From: Flavobacterium pallidum
GTDB taxonomy: Bacteria > Bacteroidota > Bacteroidia > Flavobacteriales > Flavobacteriaceae
Assembly: GCF_003097535.1 (NCBI RefSeq)
Contig: NZ_CP029187.1
Location: 1,302,001 to 1,366,000, forward strand
Length of the DNA: 64,000 bases
Direction: 5' to 3'
Every line of letters starts with the position of its first letter. Positions within the stretch are counted from its first letter, which is position 1. A model generated the notes under the pieces. The model was not told the DNA's origin. It saw only the letters and a program-made list of their open reading frames with translations, and ran no database searches. A program made the translations under genes and the position numbers. Positions 54,177 to 64,000 of the stretch are shown here, piece by piece.

Positions 54177-55109
54177 GTGCTTCCGAAATCTGAATATACA
54201 TCCTTCATCAAATCCGAAGCAAAACGTTTGGGTTTCCTGTCATGCGGTATTTCCAAAGCCGGTTTTCTGGAAGAAGAAGCACCACGCCTTGAAAACTGGC
54301 TCAACCACCGCCACCATGGCCAAATGTCATACATGGAAAACCATTTCGACAAACGCCTTGATCCCACAAAACTTGTTGAAGGCTCTAAAAGTGTCATTTC
54401 ATTACTGCTGAATTATTTTCCATCTGAAACACAAACTGCAGACTCTTATAAGATTTCCAAATACGCTTACGGCAAGGATTACCATTTTGTAATCAAGGAC
54501 AAGTTAAAAGAATTGCTGTATTCGATACGGCATGAAATCGGGGACGTAGATGGGCGTGCGTTCGTGGATTCGGCGCCGGTGCTGGACAAAGCCTGGGCTG
54601 CAAAAAGCGGTTTGGGCTGGATCGGCAAACATTCCAATTTGCTTACGAAACAAACCGGGTCGTTTTATTTCATTGCCGAGCTGATCCTTGACCTGGACCT
54701 GGAATATGACCATAAAGTTACCGATCACTGCGGTTCCTGCACTGCCTGCATCGATGCCTGCCCGACTGAGGCAATCGTAGCGCCCTATGTTGTCGACGGC
54801 AGTAAGTGCATTTCGTACTTTACCATTGAGCTTAAGGACAATCTTCCGATGGAAATGAAAGGAAAATTCGATGACTGGGCGTTTGGATGTGATGTGTGCC
54901 AGGATGTTTGCCCGTGGAATCGTTTTTCCAAAGCGCATAATGAACCTTTATTCAATCCGCAACCGGAATTGCTGTCGATGTCAAAGAAAGACTGGGAGGA
55001 AATTACTGAAGATACTTTTCGGAAAGTGTTTAAGGATTCGGCCGTTAAGCGAACGAAGTTGGAAGGATTAAAAAGGAATATCAAGTTTTTGGGAGATGCT
55101 TCGCTATAG
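54177..55109 (+). CDS. queG: Epoxyqueuosine reductase QueG
   Basis: QueG carries out the last step of queuosine synthesis in tRNA, reducing epoxyqueuosine with cobalamin and two [4Fe-4S] clusters. The 310-residue protein has the catalytic Asp in VDSAPVLDK (Asp131), the ferredoxin motif [12 protein letters not shown] (from Cys185) and [11 protein letters not shown]. The start is a GTG at 54177, 6 bases after the esterase stop; the next Met is inside the domain. B12 dependence fits the cobalamin-type radical SAM proteins elsewhere in the window. Confidence 0.95.
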   Translation: MLPKSEYTSFIKSEAKRLGFLSCGISKAGFLEEEAPRLENWLNHRHHGQMSYMENHFDKRLDPTKLVEGSKSVISLLLNYFPSETQTADSYKISKYAYGKDYHFVIKDKLKELLYSIRHEIGDVDGRAFVDSAPVLDKAWAAKSGLGWIGKHSNLLTKQTGSFYFIAELILDLDLEYDHKVTDHCGSCTACIDACPTEAIVAPYVVDGSKCISYFTIELKDNLPMEMKGKFDDWAFGCDVCQDVCPWNRFSKAHNEPLFNPQPELLSMSKKDWEEITEDTFRKVFKDSAVKRTKLEGLKRNIKFLGDASL

Positions 55110-55137
55110 AAAAGCTTCGCTGTAGAAGAATTATTCC

Positions 55138-55737
55138 TTACATCCGCCATTTCGCATACCGCTTCCACTGTTTTACCGCATAATCCTTTATCTTCTGCGG
55201 AAGGGTGTTAAACGCTGCGTCAAATTCATATTCGCCTCCGGTCACCTGGTCGCCCATAATCAACCGTTCCTCGCCCCGCATGGCATATTTTTGCTGCCCT
55301 TCATATATGACAATCTTCATCGCCCTGGGGCTGATGTCGCCACGGCAGGCCATCTTATACACCAGCCATATTTCAGTAGTTTTGTCGCCATCGAGGTCCG
55401 TAACTGCAATGGCACGGTCAATAAATGAGGCTTCGACATCAAGGGGGCAGCCTTTTTCAAAATCGTATACTTTCCAGTCCGGATCGGCTGCGCCATTAAG
55501 GAAATGGTACGCAAATACTTCAGCATTTTTGTTGTCGCCGGATTTGTAAATTCCTGTTTCTGTAAGCAGCAGCATGTTATCGCCATGGGCATCTTTCCAT
55601 TGGAGTCCTTTTACGAACTGCCCGGAAAAAGAGAAGCCTTTCGGGAGGTCTTTTTGCCAGATGTCTTTGGTGATAATCTTTGCCTGCCCGAAAATAAAAG
55701 GTGAAAAGAGTAGTAAAAGAAGGTAACGGACTTTCAT
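55138..55737 (-). CDS. Secreted conserved protein (possibly the M949_RS01915 surface polysaccharide family)
   Basis: The 199-residue protein has a signal peptide (MKVRYLLLLLFSPFIFGQ). Its core has a DLDGDKTTEIWLVYK motif, as in FG-GAP-like calcium loops, followed by ACRGDISPRAMKI and QQKYAMRGEERL. This pattern recalls a Flavobacteriaceae family named after a Riemerella gene linked to surface polysaccharide; the assignment is from memory and the function is not established. It converges on queG. Confidence 0.65.
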   Translation of the reverse strand: MKVRYLLLLLFSPFIFGQAKIITKDIWQKDLPKGFSFSGQFVKGLQWKDAHGDNMLLLTETGIYKSGDNKNAEVFAYHFLNGAADPDWKVYDFEKGCPLDVEASFIDRAIAVTDLDGDKTTEIWLVYKMACRGDISPRAMKIVIYEGQQKYAMRGEERLIMGDQVTGGEYEFDAAFNTLPQKIKDYAVKQWKRYAKWRM

Positions 55738-56082
55738 AGATTGCGCGGTTTCCTTTCAAAGGTAAATAAGCATTTTTATATCTTTTGTCTGGTTCACAAA
55801 ATATTATGAATGTGGAAAGAGGGTGAAAATACCTCTTAGTGGGCGTTGTTTAAGCGGTACCGTTGTAACCTTTAGCGGTAAGTTTGAATTTAATTGCGAA
55901 AACCGGCATCCTCCTGCACAGGATTGCAGCACACTGAGTGGGTTCGAGGCTTGAATTTTGGCTTCTTTTGTTTAGCTCCGCTCAGCCGGCTGCGCCTCTG
56001 GTCAAGACAAAAGAAGAAGCAATAAAAAAACTTTCCTTTTCCAACTCATACCCCTACCTTTGTAAGTCTCAAAAAAAAGAAA
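55738..56082. other. Intergenic region before maeB
   Basis: A 345-base stretch without a credible gene. It holds a 10-base perfect inverted repeat, CTTCTTTTGT at 55962-55971 and ACAAAAGAAG at 56007-56016, around a GC-rich loop (GCTCAGCCGGCTGCGCC). It also contains the promoter box of maeB. An open frame at 55938-56219 runs through the repeat into maeB and is rejected. Confidence 0.6.
56055..56062 (+). promoter_or_regulatory. -7 box for maeB
   Basis: TACCTTTG, exact TAnnTTTG, 20 bases before the ATG at 56083. No TTG at -33. Confidence 0.5.
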
Positions 56083-58374
56083 ATGAACAAGTACAGCAAA
56101 CGCCGCGAAGCGCTATTATACCACGCCAAACCAAAACCGGGGAAGATCCAGGTGGTCCCAACCAAGAAATATGCTACGCAGCGCGACCTGTCACTGGCGT
56201 ATTCGCCCGGGGTGGCTGAACCCTGCCTTGAGATTGCAAAGGATGTCAACAACGTCTATAAATATACGGCGAAAGGCAACCTCGTAGCCGTAATCTCGAA
56301 TGGTACTGCGGTACTGGGACTGGGCGACATCGGGCCGGAGGCATCCAAGCCGGTGATGGAAGGCAAGGCACTCCTGTTCAAAATTTTTGCCGATATCGAC
56401 GTATTCGATATTGAAGTGGGTACCAAGGATGTCGATGCGTTTATTGAAACAGTAAAGAATATAGCACCCACTTTCGGGGGGATCAACCTCGAGGATATCA
56501 AGGCCCCGGAATCGTTCGAGATCGAAAGGAGGCTCGTCGAGGAGCTGCAGATCCCCGTGATGCATGACGACCAGCACGGTACGGCAATCATTTCGTCGGC
56601 CGCCTTGCTCAACGCCCTGGAATTGGCCAAAAAGAAGGTAGAAAAAGTGAAGGTAGTAGTGTCAGGTGCCGGTTCGGCTGCTCTGGCCTGCGCCAATTTA
56701 TATGTGCTGCTGGGCGTAAAGCCGGACAATATCATCATGTTTGACGTAAACGGGGTGCTGTCTTCCGAGCGTACCGACCTGTCGGACCTCCAGAAGCGTT
56801 ATGCCAAAGGCAAACCCGGGATTGACCTTAAAGGCGCTTTGAAAGACGCGGATGTGTTCCTTGGGCTATCCGCAGGGAACATCCTGTCGCCGGACATGCT
56901 GATGGGTATGGCGAAGAACCCGATTGTTTTTGCGATGGCCAACCCCATTCCGGAGATTGATTACAACCTTGCCATCGATACCCGCAAGGACATTATCATG
57001 GCTACCGGCCGCTCGGACCATCCGAATCAGGTGAATAATGTGTTGGGATTCCCGTATATCTTCCGTGGCGCGCTTGATGTCCGTGCGACGAAGATCAACG
57101 AGGAAATGAAGATGGCTGCAGTACGCGCCCTGGCGGCTTTGGCCAAAGAGCCCGTGCCGGAACAGGTGAATATCGCTTATGGCGAAACCAAGCTGAATTT
57201 CGGGAAAGATTACATTATACCCAAACCATTCGACCCAAGATTGATCGCCACTGTGGCGCCAGCTGTTGCGCGTGCTGCAATGGATTCAGGCGTGGCATTG
57301 CACCCGATTGAAGATTGGGGAAAATATGAAGAAGAATTGCTCGAAAGGCTGGGTTCTGATAATAAGATGGTGCGATTGCTCATCAACCGGGCAAGGATGG
57401 ACCCGAAACGCATCGTTTTTGCGGAAGCGGACCACCTCGATGTGTTGAAAGCGGCGCAAATTGTAATGGAAGAAAGGATCGGTTATCCTATCCTTTTAGG
57501 CAACAAGGATGTGATATTGAGCCTGAAGGAAGAAATCGGTTTTGATGCCGATGTGCCCATTTATGACCCCAAAACAAAAAAAGAAGATGAACGCCGCCTG
57601 CGTTATGCCGAAATTTTCTGGAAATCACGCCAACGCCGCGGCATACAATTGCTCGATGCCCAGAAGTGGATGCGGGAGCGCAATTATTTTGCCGCAATGA
57701 TGGTAAATGAAGGCGATGCCGATGCTTTGGTAACAGGCTATTCACGAAGTTATCCTTCAGTGATCAAGCCGATGATGCAGTTGATCGACAAGGCTCCGGG
57801 GATTTCATTGTTTGCCACGACGAATATGATGATGACCAACCGTGGTCCGATGTTCCTCTCCGATACGGCTATCAATACGAATCCTTCAGCCGATGACCTG
57901 GCGAAGATTGCGCTGATGACGGCCAAGACGGTGAAAATGTTTGGGATGGAGCCGGTAATTGCAATGGTTTCGTATTCAAATTTCGGGTCTTCGGCAACGC
58001 CAAGCGCGGCTAAGGTGAATGAAGCGGTGGCTTACCTGCACAAATATTATCCGGATCTGATTGTTGATGGGGAAATCCAGACTGATTTTGCTTTGAACGA
58101 TGAGATGCTGCGCAAGAAATTCCCGTTTTCGAAACTGGCCGGGAAGAAAGTCAATACCTTGATTTTCCCGAACCTTGAAGCGGCAAACATTACTTATAAA
58201 TTGCTGAAGGAGCTTTATAATGTAGATTCTGTAGGTCCAATCATGCTTGGTATGGACAAGCCGGTACACATTTTCCAGATCAGTGCGAGTGTCGAAGAAA
58301 TGGTCAATATGGCCGCTGTCGCCGTGGTGGATGCACAAGAGAAGGAAAAGCGCCATAACATGACAAAAAAGTAG
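56083..58374 (+). CDS. maeB: NADP-dependent malic enzyme with phosphotransacetylase-like domain
   Basis: The enzyme decarboxylates malate to pyruvate and supplies NADPH. The 763-residue protein is the long MaeB form: N-terminal malic domain (1 to about 170, with SLAYSPGVAEPC and the MHDDQHGTA metal-binding part), NAD-binding domain (VVSGAGSAALACANL near 190), and a C-terminal phosphotransacetylase-like domain (about 430-760) that usually senses acetyl-CoA rather than catalysing transfer. Confidence 0.96.
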   Translation: MNKYSKRREALLYHAKPKPGKIQVVPTKKYATQRDLSLAYSPGVAEPCLEIAKDVNNVYKYTAKGNLVAVISNGTAVLGLGDIGPEASKPVMEGKALLFKIFADIDVFDIEVGTKDVDAFIETVKNIAPTFGGINLEDIKAPESFEIERRLVEELQIPVMHDDQHGTAIISSAALLNALELAKKKVEKVKVVVSGAGSAALACANLYVLLGVKPDNIIMFDVNGVLSSERTDLSDLQKRYAKGKPGIDLKGALKDADVFLGLSAGNILSPDMLMGMAKNPIVFAMANPIPEIDYNLAIDTRKDIIMATGRSDHPNQVNNVLGFPYIFRGALDVRATKINEEMKMAAVRALAALAKEPVPEQVNIAYGETKLNFGKDYIIPKPFDPRLIATVAPAVARAAMDSGVALHPIEDWGKYEEELLERLGSDNKMVRLLINRARMDPKRIVFAEADHLDVLKAAQIVMEERIGYPILLGNKDVILSLKEEIGFDADVPIYDPKTKKEDERRLRYAEIFWKSRQRRGIQLLDAQKWMRERNYFAAMMVNEGDADALVTGYSRSYPSVIKPMMQLIDKAPGISLFATTNMMMTNRGPMFLSDTAINTNPSADDLAKIALMTAKTVKMFGMEPVIAMVSYSNFGSSATPSAAKVNEAVAYLHKYYPDLIVDGEIQTDFALNDEMLRKKFPFSKLAGKKVNTLIFPNLEAANITYKLLKELYNVDSVGPIMLGMDKPVHIFQISASVEEMVNMAAVAVVDAQEKEKRHNMTKK

Positions 58375-58434
58375 ATTTAACCGGGAAAATTTGAGCTAAA
58401 AACATTCTGTTCCTGCTTAGTAAAAGATTTTTGT

Positions 58435-58442
58435 TACTTTTG
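58435..58442 (+). promoter_or_regulatory. -7 box for ruvA(-sprA)
   Basis: TACTTTTG, exact TAnnTTTG, 16 bases before the ruvA ATG at 58459. No clear -33 TTG. Confidence 0.5.
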
Positions 58443-58458
58443 GGCATTACTTAGCTAA

Positions 58459-59040
58459 ATGATTGCACACATACACGGGAAACTGACAGAGAAAACGCCT
58501 ACCGAAGTGGTTATCGACTGCGGCGGTGTGGGTTATCATATCAACATTTCCCTGCACACTTATTCCCTGCTCCCGGATTCCGACAACGTAAAGCTGTATA
58601 CGCACCTCCAGATTAAGGAAGATGCGCATACGCTGTTTGGTTTCGTACAGAAATCGGAGCGCGAGATTTTCAGGATGCTGTTATCTGTTTCCGGAATAGG
58701 CGCGGGTATTGCACGTACGATGTTGTCTTCATTGGAACCCAAACAAATCGTACAGGCGCTTGCTTCTGGTGACGTAGCTACGATACAGGCCGTAAAAGGC
58801 ATCGGAACGAAGACGGCACAGCGCGCCATTCTTGACCTGAAGGACAAGGTGTTAAAGTTGTATGATTTGGATGAAGTTTCGATTTCGCAGAGCAATACAA
58901 ATAAAGAAGAGGCGTTATCTGCTTTGGAAGTTTTAGGATTTAACAAAAAATTGGCTGAAAAGGCCGTTGAGAAAATCGTTCGCGAACAGCCCGAAGCGAC
59001 TGCTGAATCGATTATAAAACAAGCTTTAAAAAATTTATAA
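58459..59040 (+). CDS. ruvA: Holliday junction DNA helicase subunit RuvA
   Basis: RuvA binds the four-way junction and loads RuvB. The 193-residue protein has the N-terminal OB domain (MIAHIHGKLTEKTPTEVVIDCGGVGYHI), two helix-hairpin-helix motifs (SGIGAGIARTML, KGIGTKTAQRAILDL) and the C-terminal three-helix domain that contacts RuvB (EEALSALEVLGFNKK). sprA starts 4 bases downstream, so the two are co-transcribed. Confidence 0.98.
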   Translation: MIAHIHGKLTEKTPTEVVIDCGGVGYHINISLHTYSLLPDSDNVKLYTHLQIKEDAHTLFGFVQKSEREIFRMLLSVSGIGAGIARTMLSSLEPKQIVQALASGDVATIQAVKGIGTKTAQRAILDLKDKVLKLYDLDEVSISQSNTNKEEALSALEVLGFNKKLAEKAVEKIVREQPEATAESIIKQALKNL

Positions 59041-59044
59041 GGAC

Positions 59045-62000
59045 TTGAAAACATTATACAGTAAAGGCTCTGAAGCCGTGTTGAAAATCAGTATTTTTTT
59101 ACTGATGTTATTGGCAGCACCGGGACTTCAGGCACAGGTGGACGACGAAGATAATGAGCAGCCCAAAGATACCGTAGGATATAATCCCGGCAGGATTGAA
59201 CTTGATAATCCGCCGAGCGTGGTCGCTTCCTATACTTATGATCCCGTTACGGACCGTTACATTTATACCAATAATGTCGGGAATTTTAATGTAACCTATC
59301 CTATTATCCTCACGCCTAAAGAGTATGAAGCCCTGGTGATGAAGGAAGCCATGCATAAATATTTCAAGGAAAAAGCCGAAGCCATCGATGGGAAAAAACC
59401 CGGAACTGAAGATGCAAAAAAGAACCTGCTGCCGAAGTATTATGTGAACAATAGCTTTTTTGAAACGATATTCGGCGGGAATACCATTGATGTAAAGCCT
59501 ACAGGTTCGGTTGAAATGGACCTTGGCGTGCGGTATACGAAACAGGACAATCCTGCCTTTTCACCACGGAACCGCTCTTCGATAACCTTTGACTTCGATC
59601 AGAGGATTAGTATGGCGCTGCAGGGGAAAGTAGGAACGAGGCTGAATGTGAATGCGAATTATGATACCCAATCGACATTTGCATTCCAGAATCTCATCAA
59701 ACTCGAATACGCCCCTACTGAGGATGACATTTTGCAGAAGATTGAAGTCGGTAACGTCAGCATGCCTCTAAACAGCACCCTGATTAAAGGAGCGCAGAGC
59801 CTTTTCGGGGTGAAAGCGCAATTCCAGTTTGGGAAAACCACCATTACCGGAGTATATTCAGAACAGAAATCACAAACCAAAGCCGTTGTGGCACAGGGTG
59901 GCGGTACGATACAGGACTTTGATTTATTTGCACTTGATTATGACTCTGATCGTCACTTCTTCCTCTCGCAGTACTTCAGGAATGAATATGATGCTGCGCT
60001 CAGGACTTACCCGAATATCGACAGCCGTGTACAGATTACAAGGATTGAGGTTTGGGTGACCAATAAGCAGAACAGGATTACGACACAGGACAACAACCTG
60101 CGGAACATCGTGGCACTCCAGGATTTAGGGGAATCACGGATTACCAACAAGCTTGATGCAGAAATTGTAAACCTGAACAACCCATCCGATTTCTTTAACC
60201 CGGATCCTGCGAATCCAGGAGGCCCCGCTATCGACCTTCCGGCGGATAACAGGAATAACAAATTCGACCCTGAGGCCATCGGGACAAGTGGTTACCTGAA
60301 CAGCAACATCAGGGAAATATCCAGTACCAATAATAACGCCTTTACGTTTCCGGCCGGATCGGGTATTACCGTGGCGGAAGGCCAGGATTACGTAAAACTT
60401 GAAAACGCACGTAAATTAACTTCTACAGAGTTTACCTTCCACCCGCAACTGGGTTACATTTCGTTGCAGCAGCGCCTTGCCAATGACGAGGTCCTGGCGG
60501 TGGCTTACCAGTATACCATCGGGGATGAAGTGTACCAAGTCGGGGAATTCGGTAACGGTGGGGTGGAATCTACCATCGTAAACGGTACACTTCCGCAGAA
60601 CCAGACCATCATTACGCAAAGCCTTATATTGAAATTGCTGAAAAGTAACCTGACGACTGTTGACAGGGAAGTGGCCACACCTTCAGGCCCTGTGAGGTAC
60701 AGCACGCCGATTTGGAACCTGATGATGAAAAACATCTACCAGGTGGCGCCGGGAGGGCAGCTGGAGCAGGAGGATTTCAGGTTTAATATTTTATATACCG
60801 ATCCGTCTCCGCTGAATTACATCACACCGGCCGGGAATACGACACTACCAGCTGATGTCACCAACACGCCACTTTTAAAAGTATTCAGGGTGGACAGGCT
60901 CAATGCGACGAACGATCCACAGCGCAACACGGACGGTACCTTTGGCGATGGGTTCTTCGATTATATCCCGGGCATTACGGTCGATACGCAAAACGGAAGG
61001 ATTGTCTTCACTACGGTAGAACCTTTCGGGGAATATCTTTTTAATAAACTTCGGACAAACCCCGGAGAGGATTACAATGGTGATCCGAATATCCCAACCG
61101 AATATAACCCGAACCAGGCGAAATACGTTTTTAAAACGATGTACCGCAGCACGCAGGCCAAGGCGCTGCAGGAAAGTGAGAAGAATAAATTTGAACTCCG
61201 CGGTAAATACAAATCCACAGCGGGTGATGGTATTGCCATCGGAGCCTACAACGTGCCCAGAGGTTCCGTAGTCGTCACGGCTGGCGGAAGGGTGCTGCAG
61301 GAAGGATTGGATTATTCTGTGAACTATCAGCTGGGGCGTGTCATTATCCTTGATCCTGCATTGGCGAGTTCGAATGTGCCGATTAATATTTCTGTGGAAA
61401 ACAATTCCGTTTTCGGGCAGCAGACCAGGAGGTTCGTCGGGATTAATGTGGAGCACAAATTTTCAGATAAATTCGTCTTGGGCGCTACTTATCTTAAAAT
61501 GACGGAGAAGCCTTTTACGACCAAATCCAATTACGGGCAGGAATCGGTAAACAATACGATTTTTGGCTTAAACGGAAATTTCTCTACCGAAGTGCCGTTC
61601 CTGACCAGGCTGGTCAATAAGCTCCCAAATATGGATACCGATGTGCCTTCAAATATTTCCTTCCGTGGGGAAGTGGCATGGCTGAAGCCAAATGCACCAA
61701 AGGCGGATCGTTTTGAAGGTGAATCAACGATTTATGTAGATGATTTTGAAGGATCTCAGACAGCCATCGACGTGAAGTCGCCATTGGCATGGTCACTTTC
61801 ATCAGTCCCCGTGAAGGAAAATGAGGCCAGCAATCCTGATTTCGATGGGAATAATCCCGGCGATATACTGTCTAATGGATATAAAAGAGCCAAATTATCG
61901 TGGTATACCATCGATCCGGTTTTTTATACCAGTGATAGGCCAGGCGGTGTTTCAGATCAGGATATGGCGCTGAATAAGACCAGACGCGTGTACATACAGG

Positions 62001-64000
62001 AGCTTTTTAACCAGGATATCGCCGACGGACAGCAGAATGTACTCAACACGCTGGACTTATCTTACTATCCACAGGAAAGAGGCCCTTACAATTATAATCC
62101 TGCAGCCACCAACGGCACATTGCCGAATCCCGAAGAAAATTTCGGAGGGATCATGCGCTCGCTGAGTTCGACCAATTTTGAGCAAAGCAATGTGGAATAC
62201 ATCCAATTCTGGATGATGGATCCTTATGTTGACGAAACCGGTAACTCTACGATAAACCTGGGGAATACCGGAAAGATTTATTTTAACCTCGGTGAAATTT
62301 CTGAGGATATCCTGAAAGACGGTAAAAAGCAATACGAAAACGGACTTCCCGAAGCCGATTCACAACAGGCCACCATCGCGACAGAGTGGGGCAGGGTGCC
62401 GGCATCGCAATCCCTGATATATGCTTTCGATACCAGCAATGCCAACCGTGCCGTGCAGGATGTCGGGCTTGATGGCCTTGACAATATCGGTGAGGCTGGT
62501 TTTTTCACAGACTACGCGGGAATCAAAGATCCTTCTGCCGATGATTATGAATTTTACCTGAATGCCGAAGGCGATGTGCTGCAGCGCTACAAGAATTATA
62601 ATGGCATGGAGAAAAACTCTCCTGTTGGTGTTTCAGATAATAATCGCGGGAACTCCACCTTGCCGGATGCGGAAGACGTGAACCGCGACAATACCATGAA
62701 TACCCTGAACGCTTACTTCCAATACCATATTGATGTTAAGCCGAACATGGTTGCTGGTGAAAATTATGTAAGCAGTATCATTGATGCTCAGAGCCGTGTG
62801 AGCGGGCCGGGCAATCAGGTGGCGAAGACCAAATGGATACAGTTTAAAATCCCGATTATTGAGGGTGAAAAAGTGGGTACTATTGACGATCTGCGTTCCA
62901 TCCGTTTTATGAGGATGTACATGACAGGGTTCAGCCAGCCTATTACCGTCCGTTTTGGTACCCTGGACTTGGTGCGTGGGGAGTGGAGGCAATATTTGAA
63001 TTCGCTTGAAGCCAATAACGACGACCCGGATGATGACACCACCACTTTTGACATCAGTGCGGTAAACATCCAGGAAAATGGTTCCAGGCAGCCGTACCAT
63101 TATGTAACGCCGCCAAATGTAGTGCGCGAGCAGTTGTATAACAACAATACGGTAATCAATCAAAATGAGCAGTCGCTTTCGCTGAAAGTGAATGAATTGA
63201 CCCCGGGTGATTCCCGCGGTGTATTTAAAAATGTTGATGTTGATATGCGCCAATTCAAGAAGCTCAAGATGTTTATGCACGCTGAATTGCTCGCAAAACA
63301 TCCCGTGGTTTTTGATAATGAACTTGCCGGTTTCCTTCGTTTTGGAACTGACTTAAAGGAAAACTACTATCAGGTAGCGCTTCCTTTGAAAGTGACCAGG
63401 GAAGGACTTACACCTCCTGATGACAGCTCGATAGAAGTACCTGCTGAGGAAATGTGGCCTGACGAAAGCCAGATCGACATCAAGCTCGACCTGTTGACCA
63501 AGCTTAAGATTTATGCGATGAACCACCCGGACGAATTTGATGCGAACGGCGTACTTACAAAATCTGAGGAAGAATTGGATGGGTCGGCTGCCGACAAACC
63601 AAACAAACTGATACTGAGTATCAAAGGAAATCCTAACTTCGGGCAGGTCAGGACCATTATGGTGGGTGTTAAAAACAATACAGACACCGGGACCAAACCC
63701 GATGGCACCCCGCTTGCAGCAAGGAATGTGGCCGGTGAAGTGTGGTTCAACGAACTCAGGCTTTCAGAGATGGATAACAAAGGCGGTATGGCTGCCGTAG
63801 CAAGCCTTGATACAAACCTTGCCGACTTCATGACATTGTCTGCGACAGGTAAAATGAGCACCATTGGTTTCGGGGCGCTTGAAGACGGTCCTAACGAAAG
63901 AAGCCGCGAAGATGCGAAGCAGTACAGCATCGTGACCAATATGAACCTCGGGAAACTGCTTCCTAAAAAATGGGGTATCGTCCTGCCTTTCAATTATGGT
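59045..64000 (+). CDS. sprA: SprA, type IX secretion translocon / gliding protein, N-terminal part
   Basis: SprA forms the very large outer-membrane barrel through which type IX secretion substrates leave the cell, and is needed for gliding. About 1,652 codons are visible; the gene continues past the window (usual length about 2,400). I read the frame directly: a signal sequence (LKISIFLLMLLAAPGLQAQ) is followed by family motifs VVASYTYDPVTDRYIYT, NSFFETIFGGNTIDV, FDQRISMALQGKVGTRL and QNLIKLEYAPTEDDI. No stop interrupts the frame at the points checked. The start is probably the TTG at 59045, 4 bases after ruvA; a GTG at 59078 with an AAAGG upstream is the alternative. Confidence 0.94.
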   Translation, partial: MKTLYSKGSEAVLKISIFLLMLLAAPGLQAQVDDEDNEQPKDTVGYNPGRIELDNPPSVVASYTYDPVTDRYIYTNNVGNFNVTYPIILTPKEYEALVMKEAMHKYFKEKAEAIDGKKPGTEDAKKNLLPKYYVNNSFFETIFGGNTIDVKPTGSVEMDLGVRYTKQDNPAFSPRNRSSITFDFDQRISMALQGKVGTRLNVNANYDTQSTFAFQNLIKLEYAPTEDDILQKIEVGNVSMPLNSTLIKGAQSLFGVKAQFQFGKTTITGVYSEQKSQTKAVVAQGGGTIQDFDLFALDYDSDRHFFLSQYFRNEYDAALRTYPNIDSRVQITRIEVWVTNKQNRITTQDNNLRNIVALQDLGESRITNKLDAEIVNLNNPSDFFNPDPANPGGPAIDLPADNRNNKFDPEAIGTSGYLNSNIREISSTNNNAFTFPAGSGITVAEGQDYVKLENARKLTSTEFTFHPQLGYISLQQRLANDEVLAVAYQYTIGDEVYQVGEFGNGGVESTIVNGTLPQNQTIITQSLILKLLKSNLTTVDREVATPSGPVRYSTPIWNLMMKNIYQVAPGGQLEQEDFRFNILYTDPSPLNYITPAGNTTLPADVTNTPLLKVFRVDRLNATNDPQRNTDGTFGDGFFDYIPGITVDTQNGRIVFTTVEPFGEYLFNKLRTNPGEDYNGDPNIPTEYNPNQAKYVFKTMYRSTQAKALQESEKNKFELRGKYKSTAGDGIAIGAYNVPRGSVVVTAGGRVLQEGLDYSVNYQLGRVIILDPALASSNVPINISVENNSVFGQQTRRFVGINVEHKFSDKFVLGATYLKMTEKPFTTKSNYGQESVNNTIFGLNGNFSTEVPFLTRLVNKLPNMDTDVPSNISFRGEVAWLKPNAPKADRFEGESTIYVDDFEGSQTAIDVKSPLAWSLSSVPVKENEASNPDFDGNNPGDILSNGYKRAKLSWYTIDPVFYTSDRPGGVSDQDMALNKTRRVYIQELFNQDIADGQQNVLNTLDLSYYPQERGPYNYNPAATNGTLPNPEENFGGIMRSLSSTNFEQSNVEYIQFWMMDPYVDETGNSTINLGNTGKIYFNLGEISEDILKDGKKQYENGLPEADSQQATIATEWGRVPASQSLIYAFDTSNANRAVQDVGLDGLDNIGEAGFFTDYAGIKDPSADDYEFYLNAEGDVLQRYKNYNGMEKNSPVGVSDNNRGNSTLPDAEDVNRDNTMNTLNAYFQYHIDVKPNMVAGENYVSSIIDAQSRVSGPGNQVAKTKWIQFKIPIIEGEKVGTIDDLRSIRFMRMYMTGFSQPITVRFGTLDLVRGEWRQYLNSLEANNDDPDDDTTTFDISAVNIQENGSRQPYHYVTPPNVVREQLYNNNTVINQNEQSLSLKVNELTPGDSRGVFKNVDVDMRQFKKLKMFMHAELLAKHPVVFDNELAGFLRFGTDLKENYYQVALPLKVTREGLTPPDDSSIEVPAEEMWPDESQIDIKLDLLTKLKIYAMNHPDEFDANGVLTKSEEELDGSAADKPNKLILSIKGNPNFGQVRTIMVGVKNNTDTGTKPDGTPLAARNVAGEVWFNELRLSEMDNKGGMAAVASLDTNLADFMTLSATGKMSTIGFGALEDGPNERSREDAKQYSIVTNMNLGKLLPKKWGIVLPFNYG

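Noticed and set aside
55938..56219. Plus-strand frame of 93 codons before maeB
   Set aside because: It crosses the inverted repeat and overlaps the start of maeB, whose ATG has a promoter box and strong homology.

Overview
The window is chromosomal DNA from a member of the Flavobacteriaceae, most likely Flavobacterium or a close relative. The support is the alternative complex III (ActABCDEF) plus cytochrome oxidase operon, the gliding/type IX secretion gene sprA directly behind ruvA, a DUF2723 membrane protein, the order rplM-rpsI-rpsB-tsf, and many promoters matching the Bacteroidetes consensus (TTG, 17-19 bases, TAnnTTTG). Nothing looks like a prophage, plasmid, insertion sequence or CRISPR array.

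Layout. 1-910: start of a secreted protein and a small lipoprotein. 1072-3933 (minus): ribosomal proteins L13, S9, S2 and EF-Ts, probably one transcription unit. 4077-4162: an interspersed palindromic repeat. 4222-5796 (minus): two Tat-exported ferritin-like proteins, next to a divergent LacI-type regulator. 7036-9257 (minus): a methyltransferase and a radical SAM protein, divergent from an FkbM methyltransferase. 10264-20899 (minus): a nine-gene locus. Its first eight genes overlap or abut: nucleotidyltransferase, two paralogous B12-type radical SAM proteins around a methyltransferase, GT-C-like membrane protein, single-CxxCH secreted protein, GT2, and GT87-like membrane protein. A flippase-like protein follows after 72 bases. 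It is the best candidate for an undescribed pathway, perhaps an unusual surface lipid or glycan.

20983-25153 (minus): serine hydrolase and DNA polymerase I. 25355-29448: two-component system, small Lys/Ala-rich secreted protein, membrane phosphoesterase, thioredoxin-like protein without its cysteines. 29445-33434 (minus): polysaccharide deacetylase and DUF2723 protein. 33670: tRNA-Gln. 33855: universal stress protein. 34764-39463: rimP-nusA-infB, with a perfect terminator-like hairpin in its leader. 40113-51671: the respiratory operon (quinol oxidation by ACIII, electron transfer to cytochrome oxidase subunits II and I). 51755-55737: YjdI/YjdJ-like pair, ruvB, esterase, queG, secreted protein. 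56083-64000: maeB, ruvA and the first about 1,650 codons of sprA.

Two themes cut across the genes. Promoter-like TAnnTTTG boxes sit at plausible distances before many genes, one so close to ruvB that its mRNA may be leaderless. Five intergenic regions carry degenerate 7- or 8-base tandem arrays whose two halves are reverse complements; they differ in sequence but share one architecture.
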